DNA of 64,000 bases from Psychrobacter sp. BI730. Its GTDB lineage: Bacteria; Pseudomonadota; Gammaproteobacteria; Pseudomonadales; Moraxellaceae. Where the stretch lies: positions 230,452-294,451 of the forward strand of contig NZ_JAATTV010000001.1 of NCBI RefSeq assembly GCF_013414195.1. Direction: 5' to 3'. The translations under genes and the position numbers were made by a program. Positions 26,588-36,471 of the stretch are shown here, in pieces (within the stretch, counting starts at the first letter, position 1; each line of letters begins with the position of its first letter). A model generated the notes under the pieces. It had not been told where the DNA came from. It was given only the letters and a program-made list of their open reading frames with translations, and did no database searches.

Positions 26588-28102
26588 ATGAGTAATAAAA
26601 ACAATCATCCAGATAGCCCTGTTGTTGAAAGTACAGTTGTTAAAGCAACGGATACAAAATCAGATACAGCAAAAAAAGAAACCGCTGCAAAAAACACCAC
26701 GACTAAAGACACCAGCGCTAAAGAAACTACTAGCAAAAAAGCAGTCGATGAAAAAGTAGAAACCACTGTTGCCAAAAAACCTGCTCCAGCTAGAAAAGCC
26801 AGCGCAACCAAACCAGCTTCAAACCTAAACCGTGTTGCGATCTTAGGTGGTAACCGTATTCCATTTGCGCGCTCAAATGGATCATACGCTGACGTTAGCA
26901 ACACAGACATGTTAACCGCTGCATTGGACGGCTTGGTTGAGCGTTATAACCTGCAAGGCGAAACCGTAGGTGAAGTGGTATCTGGCGCAGTCATGAAACT
27001 TAGCCGTGATATCAACCTTACTCGTGAAGCCACATTGAATACCGCGCTAAACCCACATACGCCAACTTATGATATCTCACAAGCTTGCGGTACTGGCTTA
27101 CAAGCGACCTTTGCTTCTGCTAACAAGATTGCACTTGGTCTGATTGATTCGGCGATTACTGGCGGTGTAGATACTACTTCTGACGCTCCTATTGCTGTCG
27201 GCGATGGCTTGCGTAAAGTACTGATCAAACTTGGTGCAGCAAAAGACAACAAGCAACGTCTAAAAGCATTAATGGGTCTAAATCCAAAAGACTTAATCGA
27301 TTCACCGCAAAACGGTGAGCCACGCACTGGTCTATCAATGGGCGATCATCAAGCGATTACCACGCTTGAGTGGAATATCAGTCGTGAAGCACAGGATGAG
27401 CTTGCATTTAACAGCCATCAAAACCTAGCACGCGCTTATGACGAAGGCTTCTTTGATGACTTGATCACGCCGTACAAAGGCCTGACTCGTGATAACAACT
27501 TGCGTCCAGATACTACATTAGAAAAACTGGGTAAATTAAAGCCAGTATTTGGTAGAAAAAATGCCAATCCAACGATGACAGCTGCCAACTCTACGCCGCT
27601 TACTGACGGTGCTTCTTGTGTGCTATTGGGTACTGATGAGTGGGCAAAAGAGCACGGTCTAAAGCCACTTGCTTATATCGTCCATCAAGAAACCGCAGCG
27701 GTAGATTTCATTGGTAAATCTGGTACTACAGAAGGCTTACTAATGGCACCAGCTTATGCGGTACCACGTATGCTTGAGCGCGCTGGTCTGACTCTACAAG
27801 ACTTTGACTTTTATGAGATTCATGAAGCTTTTGCTTCACAAGTACTATCAACCTTAGCTGCTTGGGAAGATGAGAAATTCTGTGAAGAGCGCTTAGGCTT
27901 AGATGCCCCGCTAGGTTCTATCGATCGCAGCAAATTAAACGTAAACGGTTCATCACTAGCGGCAGGTCATCCATTTGCAGCAACTGGTGGTCGTATTTTA
28001 GCTACTGCTGCTAAATTATTGGATCAAAAAGGTTCGGGTCGTGCACTTATCTCTATCTGCGCAGCAGGTGGTCAAGGTGTGACTTGTATCCTAGAAAAAT
28101 AA
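26588..28102 (+). CDS. Acetyl-CoA/3-ketoacyl-CoA thiolase with lysine-rich N-terminal extension
   Basis: Residues about 80-504 form a thiolase (FadI/FadA2-like) that condenses or cleaves acyl-CoA. The nucleophilic cysteine is in DISQACGTGLQATFAS, the histidine in YEIHEAFASQ, and the second cysteine in ISICAAGGQGVTC. The first 78 or so residues are unlike the family: a disordered Lys/Thr/Ala-rich segment with runs such as KKETAAKNTTTKD and about 15 lysines. The ATG follows a good AAGGA, so the extension appears translated. It faces the FabG4-like gene. The ppk2 gene follows after a strong terminator. The extension's function is unknown; cytoplasmic anchoring or polyanion binding are guesses. 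Confidence 0.93.
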   Translation: MSNKNNHPDSPVVESTVVKATDTKSDTAKKETAAKNTTTKDTSAKETTSKKAVDEKVETTVAKKPAPARKASATKPASNLNRVAILGGNRIPFARSNGSYADVSNTDMLTAALDGLVERYNLQGETVGEVVSGAVMKLSRDINLTREATLNTALNPHTPTYDISQACGTGLQATFASANKIALGLIDSAITGGVDTTSDAPIAVGDGLRKVLIKLGAAKDNKQRLKALMGLNPKDLIDSPQNGEPRTGLSMGDHQAITTLEWNISREAQDELAFNSHQNLARAYDEGFFDDLITPYKGLTRDNNLRPDTTLEKLGKLKPVFGRKNANPTMTAANSTPLTDGASCVLLGTDEWAKEHGLKPLAYIVHQETAAVDFIGKSGTTEGLLMAPAYAVPRMLERAGLTLQDFDFYEIHEAFASQVLSTLAAWEDEKFCEERLGLDAPLGSIDRSKLNVNGSSLAAGHPFAATGGRILATAAKLLDQKGSGRALISICAAGGQGVTCILEK

Positions 28103-28169
28103 GCTTGGTTACTTTTAAGTGAAAAAGATACGCTGACTTATTATTTTAATCAGTACATATCTATTAATA

Positions 28170-28206
28170 AAAAATGCCCTTTAATTTATTTAAAGGGCAT
28201 TTTTTA
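28170..28206 (+). terminator. Intrinsic terminator of the thiolase gene
   Basis: AATGCCCTTTAA (28173-28184) pairs with TTAAAGGGCATT (28190-28201), followed by a T-run. It lies 70 bases past the stop. Confidence 0.92.
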
Positions 28207-28287
28207 TTGTCTGTACTTTGCTATGATAGAAACGACCTAGATAGTAGCCTCTTAAAAAAGCCGATACGCAAAACAAAGGTAATATTT

Positions 28288-29367
28288 ATGGGTAAGACAA
28301 AAATTTTATTAAGAAAAATGAGGCAAGTCATTTTTAGCTCTGAAAAACTGGTGATGACAGAACCGCTTGCAACCGCTGATTTTCAATCTCTAACGACTGA
28401 GGAGGATATAGATCGGTACCATCAGGAACAAGCCATTCTTACTGAACGCATCGAAAAAGACATTCTTGATGATGATTTACGTCGAAAAATGCACCAAGAC
28501 TTAATCGATACATATGATGAAGAACTAGAAAATGAAATAGATGACTATGCACGTGACTTTCGTTTTAACGGACGTGAGATGAGCGAGCAAGAAAAACTGG
28601 ATCGACGCACCTACTTTCAAGAGTTGGTACGACTACAGCGAGAACTGATAAAACTACAAGATTGGGTCGTTGATCGCGGTGAGCGTATCGTCGTTATCTT
28701 TGAAGGGCGGGATTCTGCTGGTAAAGGTGGTGCCATTAAACGCATTACCCAACGATTAAACCCACGCGTGTGCAGGGTAGCTGCCCTGCCGGCTCCCACT
28801 GAGCGTGAGCAAACACAGTGGTACTTCCAACGTTACGTGGCCCACTTGCCTGCAGCAGGCGAAATCGTATTGTTTGACCGTAGTTGGTACAACCGCGGAG
28901 GCGTTGAGCGTGTTATGGGGTTTTGTACTGACGCGCAATATGAAGAATTTTTTCAATCAGTACCAGAGTTTGAGCGTATGCTCGTACGCTCAGGCATTCG
29001 CTTAGTGAAATACTGGTTTTCTATCACTGATGATGAGCAACATGCACGATTTATGAGCCGAATATATGATCCGCTTAAGCAGTGGAAACTCTCACCAATG
29101 GACCTACAGTCGCGTCGACGCTGGGAAGATTACACCAAAGCAAAAGAAACTATGTTTGAGCGCACTCATATTCCTGAAGCACCTTGGTGGGTTGTCGAAG
29201 GCAATAATAAAAAACGTGCTAGGCTGAACTGTATTGCCCATTTGCTCGACCAAATCCCTTACAAAGAAGTGCCTCGTGACGAAATTGAGTTACCCAATCG
29301 CAAACGCGATGATGAATATTACCGCGAACCTATTCCCGATGATATGTATGTACCCCCTCGTTATTAA
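28288..29367 (+). CDS. ppk2: Polyphosphate kinase 2
   Basis: PPK2 enzymes transfer phosphate between polyphosphate and nucleotides. The 359-residue product has the Walker A motif FEGRDSAGKGGAIKRI, the conserved PAPTEREQTQWYFQRYVAHL and Walker B/lid FDRSWYNRGGVERVMGF, all complete. The C-terminal region with QWKLSPMDLQSRRRW and RLNCIAHLLDQIPY fits class I PPK2. Positions upstream of the ATG at 28288 carry AAAGG with eight bases spacing. The frame runs further back into the thiolase terminator, so I use 28288. N-terminal residues 1-70 are charged. The preferred direction (GTP or GDP, ADP) is not clear from the sequence. Confidence 0.95.
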   Translation: MGKTKILLRKMRQVIFSSEKLVMTEPLATADFQSLTTEEDIDRYHQEQAILTERIEKDILDDDLRRKMHQDLIDTYDEELENEIDDYARDFRFNGREMSEQEKLDRRTYFQELVRLQRELIKLQDWVVDRGERIVVIFEGRDSAGKGGAIKRITQRLNPRVCRVAALPAPTEREQTQWYFQRYVAHLPAAGEIVLFDRSWYNRGGVERVMGFCTDAQYEEFFQSVPEFERMLVRSGIRLVKYWFSITDDEQHARFMSRIYDPLKQWKLSPMDLQSRRRWEDYTKAKETMFERTHIPEAPWWVVEGNNKKRARLNCIAHLLDQIPYKEVPRDEIELPNRKRDDEYYREPIPDDMYVPPRY

Positions 29368-29410
29368 GCGACTATCGCCTACTACTATAAAAATCTAAAG
29401 AAACTTGATC

Positions 29411-29445
29411 TAAAAAAGCAGCCTTACTAATTAATAAGGCTGCTT
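29411..29445. terminator. Bidirectional intrinsic terminator between ppk2 and pilZ
   Basis: AAGCAGCCTTA (29416-29426) pairs with TAAGGCTGCTT (29435-29445). The minus strand has TTTTTTA after it and the plus strand TCTTT. It can serve the convergent ppk2 and pilZ genes. Confidence 0.88.
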
Positions 29446-29532
29446 TCTTTATATTAATCAGTTCAAAACCACAGCCAAACTTATTAAAGATACAAATGTG
29501 ATTTCTAGATACTATCTAGTTATCAATAGATA

Positions 29533-29880
29533 CTACATAGTATAAGTCGATTGCAAGCTATCGATTTTTCCCGCTAGTAGGCGCTCAACTTCATTCTTAA
29601 TTCTTTGACCAGAGACATCACTACCAATTTGCACAGCAAACCCTGCAGGGCGACTGCCTTGACTCTTAGAGTTAATCCAAACCACCTTACCATTCATTGG
29701 TAGGCGTTCACTAGAGTTGGGTAGCGTAATGGCAATAAACACTTCATCACCCAATTGCTGAGGTTTGTCAGACGGTACAAACAAAGCGCCATTACTGACA
29801 AATGACAAATAGCTGGCATATAACATTTCGATACTTTCATAATGACAGGTTAAAATCCCGCCACGTCCTGGCATTGCCAT
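29533..29880 (-). CDS. pilZ: Type IV pilus PilZ-like protein
   Basis: The 115-residue protein closely resembles the P. aeruginosa PilZ pattern: an early hydrophobic strand, LSFVSNGALFVPSDKPQQLGDEVFI, KVVWIN near residue 65 and a basic C-terminal helix. PilZ proteins of this type act in type IV pilus biogenesis and lack the c-di-GMP-binding RxxxR motif, which is also absent here. It is the last gene of a long minus-strand run, following holB by 111 bases, the same neighbour as in Pseudomonas. GAAGG lies nine bases before the ATG; a second ATG follows two codons later. Confidence 0.88.
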   Translation of the reverse strand: MAMPGRGGILTCHYESIEMLYASYLSFVSNGALFVPSDKPQQLGDEVFIAITLPNSSERLPMNGKVVWINSKSQGSRPAGFAVQIGSDVSGQRIKNEVERLLAGKIDSLQSTYTM

Positions 29881-29991
29881 AGTCAGCTTCCTTCATCAAC
29901 TGGGTTTAATATATTTATATAAATAATCGATAGTATATAGTTAAGAACAATTGCGAATTTTCGAGCACTAATTAAATGCTCAAGCATGGCT

Positions 29992-31122
29992 CTATAAGCC
30001 TGCCAACTCTTGCATTAGCTTATCATAGGCAAATTTTTCTTGCACATTTTGTTGCAGTGCAATTTTGGTCTGCTGTACGCTGTTGGCAAATGCCTCTAAC
30101 CCGCTATCAGTAGGCTGATAAGTCGCCAATATCGTTGATAGATTGACATCCTTTTGTAGTTCAACAAGGCCCAAACAGACACGGCGTATATCAAGGAGCA
30201 TCAGCTCAGACAGCTGTATAAATTCTTTAATATTAAGCTGACCTTGCCAATAATCACTTGCCGCCACGCCACTACGTTTACCGCTACGTAATGCCTGCCA
30301 TGTGGTCAGCCATAGGCTGCGTTTGCTATACCATGGTGCTTGCGCCAAAGCTATAGCAGATAAAGGCGCACCATTGGCTAGTTGTATCAACTGCTCAATC
30401 GCAGCGTTACCAACGGCTTCGCGGTTAATCGTGTGACCTAGTGCCTGCGTCACATAATCGACAGCAACAGTCTGCTCAATTGTCTGTAATGCTAACTGTT
30501 GCACACGACTCTTAATCGTTGGCAATAGCTGAGCAGGCGTATCACTAATCAAAAACAGATGCACCTGCGCTTGCGGCTCTTCCAATGTTTTAAGCAGCGC
30601 ATTAGCAGCGGCCACCGTCATTTTTTCAGCGTGATCTAACACGCAGATACGCATCCCCTGCCCGCCTTGATAAATAAAAGGCTGCAAAGCACGAATATCA
30701 TCTACTTTGATCTTAAGAGCACTATTGCTAGTAGTTTTAGCGCCTTTTTTATCTTTTGTACTACTTAATTTTTCTTGAAGCGCATCGCTCTCGGCACTGA
30801 TAGGCATGCTAACGAGTGGTAATACTTGCAAGCTCGGATGAGTTCCCGATTTGAGCCACTGACAGCTCTCACACACTTCACAAGCACCTAGTGGGTGTGC
30901 GCCACGCTCACGGCATAATAGCCAAGCGACCAATCGCCATATAAAGGCGCGTTTGCCCATACCTTGCATACCAGCAGCGAGCAATGCATGCGGCAAAGAC
31001 TGCTGCTTAAGTACGCGCTCGGTCAACTGTAACCACAGTACTTTTTGCCATGGCAGTAGTGGCGCAAAATACATACGGTCTGTGTTATCTAGTGCGTCCA
31101 TATTTCCTGTCAAATTATTCAT
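29992..31122 (-). CDS. holB: DNA polymerase III subunit delta prime
   Basis: HolB is a clamp-loader subunit that helps place the beta clamp on DNA. Features are MQGMGKRAFIWRLVAWLLC, a degenerate phosphate loop lacking part of Walker A, and zinc-binding cysteines in GACEVCESCQW. The segment VCVLDHAEKMTVAAANALLKTLEEP and SRVQQLAL, an arginine-finger-like motif, are conserved. The frame opens with GTG at 31167; I use the ATG at 31120-31122. An ATG at 31099-31101 is another choice, close after AGGA. A low-complexity insert of about 30 residues follows PISAESDAL. It sits between kdsB and pilZ in one operon. Confidence 0.9.
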   Translation of the reverse strand: MNNLTGNMDALDNTDRMYFAPLLPWQKVLWLQLTERVLKQQSLPHALLAAGMQGMGKRAFIWRLVAWLLCRERGAHPLGACEVCESCQWLKSGTHPSLQVLPLVSMPISAESDALQEKLSSTKDKKGAKTTSNSALKIKVDDIRALQPFIYQGGQGMRICVLDHAEKMTVAAANALLKTLEEPQAQVHLFLISDTPAQLLPTIKSRVQQLALQTIEQTVAVDYVTQALGHTINREAVGNAAIEQLIQLANGAPLSAIALAQAPWYSKRSLWLTTWQALRSGKRSGVAASDYWQGQLNIKEFIQLSELMLLDIRRVCLGLVELQKDVNLSTILATYQPTDSGLEAFANSVQQTKIALQQNVQEKFAYDKLMQELAGL

Positions 31123-31226
31123 GGTTATGGCTCTGTCACATTGATTAGGTACTTTAGGTATAGCCACGACAACGATACTTTAGCGTTGTATGAAGCTTAG
31201 AATCACACGCAACTTTGCTCAGACTA

Positions 31227-32039
31227 TTACTTATGAGAGTTATGAAAGCTATCTAAGCTCATCGCGTTTAGACGGTCTAGATCCTCTTGTGTATCGACAC
31301 CCGCTGGTAACTGATAGGCGGCTTCTGCGATTGCGATATGCTGACCATTTTCTAAAACACGTAATTGCTCTAAGCTTTCGAGTATCTCAAGTGGCGTTTG
31401 TGGCCAGTTTACGAACTGCTGTAATAGACTGACACGATAAGCGTATAAACCCAAATGACGATAGGCGTTCTTTGGTGGTTGCATCTGGTTATTATCAGCT
31501 AATACAACATCACGATCACAAGGAATCGGTGCGCGGCTAAAATAGAGCGCACGCTGTAAGTTATTAGCAGATTGGCTGACCACTTTTACTACCGATGGTT
31601 TTTGGAACGTATCATAGTCATCGATAGGCTCACAGAGTGTGGCCATCACGCTATCCTCATCCGCTACCAAAAGCGCCTGTACTTGCTCCAAAAGCAATGG
31701 CGGTACAAGGGGCTCATCGCCTTGCATATTCACCACAATATCGTGATCAGCCCAGCCTTTGATAGACGCTACTTCTGCCAAGCGATCCGTCCCTGAAGCA
31801 TGCTCGCTACTGGTCATAACCACATCAAAGCCTGCATCGGTGCATACTTTTGCGATTTGCTCATCATCAGTCGCTATACACATGTCATCAGCAAAACTTG
31901 CTGTCTGCGCTTTTTCTGCTACCCAAAGTATCATTGGCTTACCATGAATAGTTAGCAATGGCTTACCAGGTAGTCTCGTACTTTTAAAACGTGCAGGAAT
32001 CACGATATGGGTTTTGGCAGGTGTGGTGGCGAACGACAT
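31227..32039 (-). CDS. kdsB: CMP-KDO synthetase (3-deoxy-manno-octulosonate cytidylyltransferase)
   Basis: KdsB activates KDO with CTP for transfer to lipid A. The 270-residue protein shows the signatures [18 protein letters not shown] near the N-terminus, IATDDEQI and NMQGDEPLV. The C-terminal [13 protein letters not shown] and [11 protein letters not shown] are typical. AGGA lies seven bases before the ATG. It follows lpxK by 49 bases and precedes holB, as in Pseudomonas. Confidence 0.97.
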   Translation of the reverse strand: MSFATTPAKTHIVIPARFKSTRLPGKPLLTIHGKPMILWVAEKAQTASFADDMCIATDDEQIAKVCTDAGFDVVMTSSEHASGTDRLAEVASIKGWADHDIVVNMQGDEPLVPPLLLEQVQALLVADEDSVMATLCEPIDDYDTFQKPSVVKVVSQSANNLQRALYFSRAPIPCDRDVVLADNNQMQPPKNAYRHLGLYAYRVSLLQQFVNWPQTPLEILESLEQLRVLENGQHIAIAEAAYQLPAGVDTQEDLDRLNAMSLDSFHNSHK

Positions 32040-32088
32040 GGCGTATTCCTATAAAAATTATACGGCGATTTAAAATATTAACTGATAT

Positions 32089-33219
32089 TTATAATGAGGC
32101 TGACGTGTTCATATCATGGTCGATACAAATGCCTAGTGCCTTTAGTTGCGCATCTAGATTATGATAACTATTCTCTGATAATACAGCCGTTACTGGTAAC
32201 ACCCATAGTCTACTGACAAGATCTACATACTCATCACTTAAGGCTTGTGTCGCTGCATATTCCGCCAATAATACGCTGATTTTTACCGCATCTTTACTGG
32301 TTACGATGATAGGATAATCACCATATTGTAAAAGCTCAGCCAAACTAAAATCATAATGGTCAGGGTAAGGATGCCCTATGACCTCAAAGCCAATAGATTC
32401 CAAGGTATCAAAAAACCGCTGCGGATAGCCGATACCACTAACAGCATGGACGCGGCTATTATTAGTAGGCTTCACACTATTGAGTTGAGCTGTGCTCGAT
32501 GTATGATTCCATAGACGTTGCAACTCATCAGCTTGCAGATGCATGGTCAAACGGTCAGTAGACTGTATCTTATTACCACTTCTAGAAGTCTGAGTTGAAT
32601 CTGTACTTGGCTTTTCATGATAGATAACATTTGCACCTTCTAATCGTGACATCGGCTCACGCAAAAAACCTGTTGGTAATAGCTGCTTATTGCCAAACCC
32701 ACGAGCGGCATCTACCACAATCCATTCGATATCGCGCTGTAGTGCATAATGCTGCAAACCATCGTCTGCAATAATCAATTGCAAATTAGGCTCTGCCTTT
32801 AATAGAGTGGCAATCGCTTGCTGACGATTGGGACACACTGCCATAGCAGCGCCTGTCATATGAGCAATCAAACACGGCTCATCCCCTACTACATGGGGCA
32901 AACTGGTAGCACTAACTAATGCAGGCATTTGACTCGTATCACCGCCATACCCGCGACTGATTACCCCTACTTTTATGCCTTTTTTTTGTAAGTAGTTGAC
33001 CAGAGCAATAATCAGCGGCGTCTTACCACTACCGCCCACACTGATATTACCAATGATCATCACGGGAATAGGTGCTCGATAGCTTGATAACAGGCCGGCC
33101 TTATAAGCTTGACGGCGCAGCAAAGTGATGAAACCGTATAACCAACTGACAGGCAGCAACAACCACAACCAAACAGCTTGACCTTGCCATGCACGGGTGA
33201 TTGTCGTCTCAATACTCAT
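32089..33219 (-). CDS. lpxK: Tetraacyldisaccharide 4'-kinase
   Basis: LpxK phosphorylates lipid A precursor at the inner membrane. The 376-residue protein has an N-terminal hydrophobic helix (WLWLLLPVSWLYG), the P-loop IGNISVGGSGKTPLIIALV near residue 55, GVISRGYGGD and the catalytic DDGLQHYAL. An insert of about 30 residues (STDSTQTSRSGNKIQSTDR) follows the middle domain. It directly follows msbA (66 bases), the usual arrangement. No strong Shine-Dalgarno is visible; the start may be translationally coupled. Confidence 0.95.
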   Translation of the reverse strand: MSIETTITRAWQGQAVWLWLLLPVSWLYGFITLLRRQAYKAGLLSSYRAPIPVMIIGNISVGGSGKTPLIIALVNYLQKKGIKVGVISRGYGGDTSQMPALVSATSLPHVVGDEPCLIAHMTGAAMAVCPNRQQAIATLLKAEPNLQLIIADDGLQHYALQRDIEWIVVDAARGFGNKQLLPTGFLREPMSRLEGANVIYHEKPSTDSTQTSRSGNKIQSTDRLTMHLQADELQRLWNHTSSTAQLNSVKPTNNSRVHAVSGIGYPQRFFDTLESIGFEVIGHPYPDHYDFSLAELLQYGDYPIIVTSKDAVKISVLLAEYAATQALSDEYVDLVSRLWVLPVTAVLSENSYHNLDAQLKALGICIDHDMNTSASL

Positions 33220-33285
33220 TCATCAATGTCGCTTATCTTATTGGTTCATGGCTGCGTGAAAATTGGCTAAAAATTTCTAAACTGG

Positions 33286-35073
33286 CTACTCGAAATCTCG
33301 AGCATACATTTGCGCATAGTGGCCTTGCAGCTGCATTAGCTCATTATGCGTTCCTAATTCAACAATCTGACCGCCATCCATCACAGCAATACGATCCGCT
33401 GACTCAATAGTTGTCAATCGATGGGCAATGACCAACGTGGTGCGGTCTTTCATCACATTATCGAGCGCTTGCTGGATATAATATTCAGACTCATTATCAA
33501 GCGCACTGGTGGCTTCATCTAAAATTAGAATCGGCGCATCCTTTAATAGCGCACGAGCAATCGATAATCGCTGACGTTGACCGCCTGATAGTTGCAACCC
33601 TTCGGCACCAATTTCGCTCTGATAGCCATTTGGCATTTTTATAATAAAGTCATGAGCGAAGGCATCTTTTGCGGCTTGTTCAACCTCAGCTTGAGTCTTG
33701 TCAGCTAGGCTGCCGTAAGCAATATTATTAAATACGGTGGTATTAAACAATACTACCTGCTGGTTCACCATTGCAATCTGGGCACGCAAACTCTCTAACT
33801 TAATGTCTTCGATTGGCATACCATCCAATGTGATCTGCCCTGAAGACGTCTCTAGAGTACGTGTTAATAAATTGACTAGTGAGGACTTGCCCGCGCCACT
33901 TCGCCCTACTAGTGCAACTGTCTCGCCTGCTTTAATATTCAAGGTAAAGTCACGTAGAGCCACCGTCGAATCTGGATAAACCAAGCTGATATTGTCTAAC
34001 GACATTTGCCCTGATAGCGCCTTACTGATTGTGCCTGTGTCTTCTTCTTCTGGCTCATCAAGTAGTGCAAAAATCGACTCACCAGCAGCCAGACCTTTTT
34101 GCAGCTTCTGATTAATATCAGTCAGCGAACGTACTGGCTTACTTAATAAACCTGCTGCTGCAATGTAGGAGATGAACTCACCTGCTGAAATATCATCTAT
34201 TACTGCAGGTCGCAACGCAAGCCAGACGACAACGGCCATCGCAACCGCCATCAACAGCTGTACGGCTGGCGTATTAATACTATTGGTAACAACCACCTTC
34301 ATACCTTGGCGTAGATTTTTCTTCGATGTCTTATCAAAACGTGCTGATTCGTATGATTGACCACCGTAATTTTTGACCACTTGATAGCCGCCGATGACTT
34401 CATTAGTAATGTGACTGACATTACCCATCGTCTCTTGGATACCTTTTGAGAGTCGTAGATAGCGCTTTGATGCAATGCGCACCAGCCATAGTATTGGTGG
34501 CAGTACCACAAATAGAATAAGCGTTAGACGCCAATTGCTATAGAACAAAAAACCAATCAACGCGACGACGGTCAAACCATCACGCAGCAAAGTCTTCATT
34601 GAGTCTGTACTGGCGGCCGTGACCTGTTCAACATCAAATATCAATTTCGATGAAATCGTACCGGCTGGATTGGCCAAATAAAACGAACTAGGCAAGCGCA
34701 GTAACTTATTAAAAACTTCTACGCGTAGCTCATAGACTAAGTTGCGTGAGACCAATGCAGAGTAATAGTTACCCAAAAAACTACCAACCCCGCGCACAAA
34801 GAATAGCAATATAATCAATAGCGGAAATAAGGCTTGTTTGCTTCGATCATTCTGATTGATAGCATCAGTAATATATTGCAAGAGCTTGGCAGTCCAAATC
34901 TCTGTCCCTGCATTAATCGCAAAACCTAAAGCTGTCAATAGCAATGCCCACCAGTAAGGCTTTAAATACCTTAACAAGCGTAATAACGTCTTGCTCTTAG
35001 GGATAACGGGCGATACTGCCGATGCGTTTTTAGCAGAAGATTTTTTAGAGTCAGGTGAATAAGCTTGGCTCAT
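33286..35073 (-). CDS. msbA: Lipid A export ABC transporter MsbA
   Basis: MsbA flips core lipid A across the inner membrane. The 595-residue half-transporter begins with about six hydrophobic helices (residues 35-330) and ends with a nucleotide-binding domain: Walker A GRSGAGKSSLVNLL, signature LSGGQRQRLSIARALL, Walker B ILILDEATSALDNESE and the switch histidine in IAHRLTTIE. GAGG lies six bases before the ATG. It belongs to the exbB-exbD-msbA-lpxK-kdsB run on one strand. It is of normal length for the family. Confidence 0.96.
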   Translation of the reverse strand: MSQAYSPDSKKSSAKNASAVSPVIPKSKTLLRLLRYLKPYWWALLLTALGFAINAGTEIWTAKLLQYITDAINQNDRSKQALFPLLIILLFFVRGVGSFLGNYYSALVSRNLVYELRVEVFNKLLRLPSSFYLANPAGTISSKLIFDVEQVTAASTDSMKTLLRDGLTVVALIGFLFYSNWRLTLILFVVLPPILWLVRIASKRYLRLSKGIQETMGNVSHITNEVIGGYQVVKNYGGQSYESARFDKTSKKNLRQGMKVVVTNSINTPAVQLLMAVAMAVVVWLALRPAVIDDISAGEFISYIAAAGLLSKPVRSLTDINQKLQKGLAAGESIFALLDEPEEEDTGTISKALSGQMSLDNISLVYPDSTVALRDFTLNIKAGETVALVGRSGAGKSSLVNLLTRTLETSSGQITLDGMPIEDIKLESLRAQIAMVNQQVVLFNTTVFNNIAYGSLADKTQAEVEQAAKDAFAHDFIIKMPNGYQSEIGAEGLQLSGGQRQRLSIARALLKDAPILILDEATSALDNESEYYIQQALDNVMKDRTTLVIAHRLTTIESADRIAVMDGGQIVELGTHNELMQLQGHYAQMYARDFE

Positions 35074-35148
35074 AAAAGCCTCAATTTGGGTATCGTGGTA
35101 TGGATGGGCTGTGTGTCACACAGTTTTATGATGGTAAGGCTGTCTATG

Positions 35149-35580
35149 TTACTGCGGCAGCGTTTGGCCAAGTGGCACCACTGTACTGATGTTTAAGTTC
35201 AAAAATCCGAGCTTTCCAGCGATATCCATCACTCGTACCACAGACTGATGGGTCGCATTGGCATCCGCGGCAATGACAAATAGCATATCGCGATTGCTGC
35301 CCGCCTCTTGCTGCAACATACTGGTCAGTTCTGCCTCATTGCTACTAGCAAGTGTAATGCCGTTGACCAAATAGCTACCATCTTCTTGCACAGCTACTTC
35401 GATACTGTTGTTTTGTTCTGTCAGTGCGACACCTTCCGCTTCAGGAAGGATAATATTTAAACGACTAAAATGATTGAATGAGGTAGCAAGTAATAAAAAC
35501 ACAATCAAAAACAGTAAACAATCAATCATCGGTGTTAGATTAATTTCAAGTGGTTCAACCGTTGGTTTTCTAAAACGCAT
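35149..35580 (-). CDS. ExbD/TolR-type energy transducer
   Basis: This 143-residue protein has one N-terminal membrane helix (LTPMIDCLLFLIVFLLLATSF) with the proton-conducting aspartate in PMIDCLL, then a periplasmic domain, as in ExbD and TolR. With the next gene it forms a proton-driven motor. The placement upstream of msbA is typical of a MotA/TolQ-type pair found in Pseudomonas and Acinetobacter whose exact role in lipopolysaccharide or envelope function is not settled. An AGAGA box precedes the ATG. Confidence 0.92.
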   Translation of the reverse strand: MRFRKPTVEPLEINLTPMIDCLLFLIVFLLLATSFNHFSRLNIILPEAEGVALTEQNNSIEVAVQEDGSYLVNGITLASSNEAELTSMLQQEAGSNRDMLFVIAADANATHQSVVRVMDIAGKLGFLNLNISTVVPLGQTLPQ

Positions 35581-35645
35581 ATCAATCTCTTTAATTCAGC
35601 TACCATGTATAGGCTCAAGATTTCTATTCTTTAAAACCGCATTGA

Positions 35646-36371
35646 CTACACTGCCGCTATGCTGGTCTTATCCGAATCCAACCCACCGAATGAACGTTCT
35701 TGCACAATACTATCTTCTATTGACAGACGGCTAGAAGCTGTAGATGACTGCGCACTAGCAAGCAAATGATAATCATACAGCTCTTGAATCATAAGCCCTG
35801 CTTGAGTCTCAAACTGAGCATTAATATCAATGATACGGCGCTGAAAATAACGATAAGCAACCAGCGCAGGGATAGCAACAATCATACCTGCAGCGGTAGT
35901 TATTAGTGCCTGTGATACACCAGCGGCTAGCATCGTCGGATCTTGCATTGCGCCATCGGTAATCGTTAAGAATGAAGAGATGATTCCTAGTACCGTACCT
36001 AATAGACCAAGTAACGGCGCTATCGCACCGATAGTGCCTAACATATTGATGTTTTTTTCCAACTGATGAACTTGGACGCTGGCACGATTTTGCATGTGCA
36101 TCGTCATCGACTCTAGCCCATACTGACGATATAGCAACCCCGTTGCCAAGATATCGCCAAGCGCCGTCTTTTCTTTTACATTCATCAATTGTGTGCGGCC
36201 AATATCGCCATTTTCACGTAAACGAGTTATTAGCTGTTCGCGTAACCTGCTAGGAGCGACTTTGTTAAACTGCAGCGTATGACTACGCTCAATGATAATA
36301 ACCAAAGCCAATACAGAGCAAACAACGATAGGTGTCATTAGCCAGCCACCTGCTTTTACCAATTCCCACAT
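35646..36371 (-). CDS. MotA/TolQ/ExbB-type proton channel
   Basis: This 241-residue protein has three hydrophobic segments and the family's conserved region LGTIGAIAPLLGLLGTVLG followed by TTAAGMIVAIPALVAY. It partners the ExbD-like protein. The N-terminus MWELVKAGGWLM matches the family in Pseudomonas, so I use the ATG at 36369-36371 (with an AAGAGAG Shine-Dalgarno) and not the frame opening at 36407. It begins the lipid A operon; parB ends 101 bases upstream on the same strand. Confidence 0.93.
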   Translation of the reverse strand: MWELVKAGGWLMTPIVVCSVLALVIIIERSHTLQFNKVAPSRLREQLITRLRENGDIGRTQLMNVKEKTALGDILATGLLYRQYGLESMTMHMQNRASVQVHQLEKNINMLGTIGAIAPLLGLLGTVLGIISSFLTITDGAMQDPTMLAAGVSQALITTAAGMIVAIPALVAYRYFQRRIIDINAQFETQAGLMIQELYDYHLLASAQSSTASSRLSIEDSIVQERSFGGLDSDKTSIAAV

Positions 36372-36471
36372 ACTCACTCTCTTCCGTATTTTTGCAAAAA
36401 CGATCACTACAAAATAATTATTACAGAGGCGATTTAGCGTTTGGATAGATACAGCTAACTCGCAAACGTTA

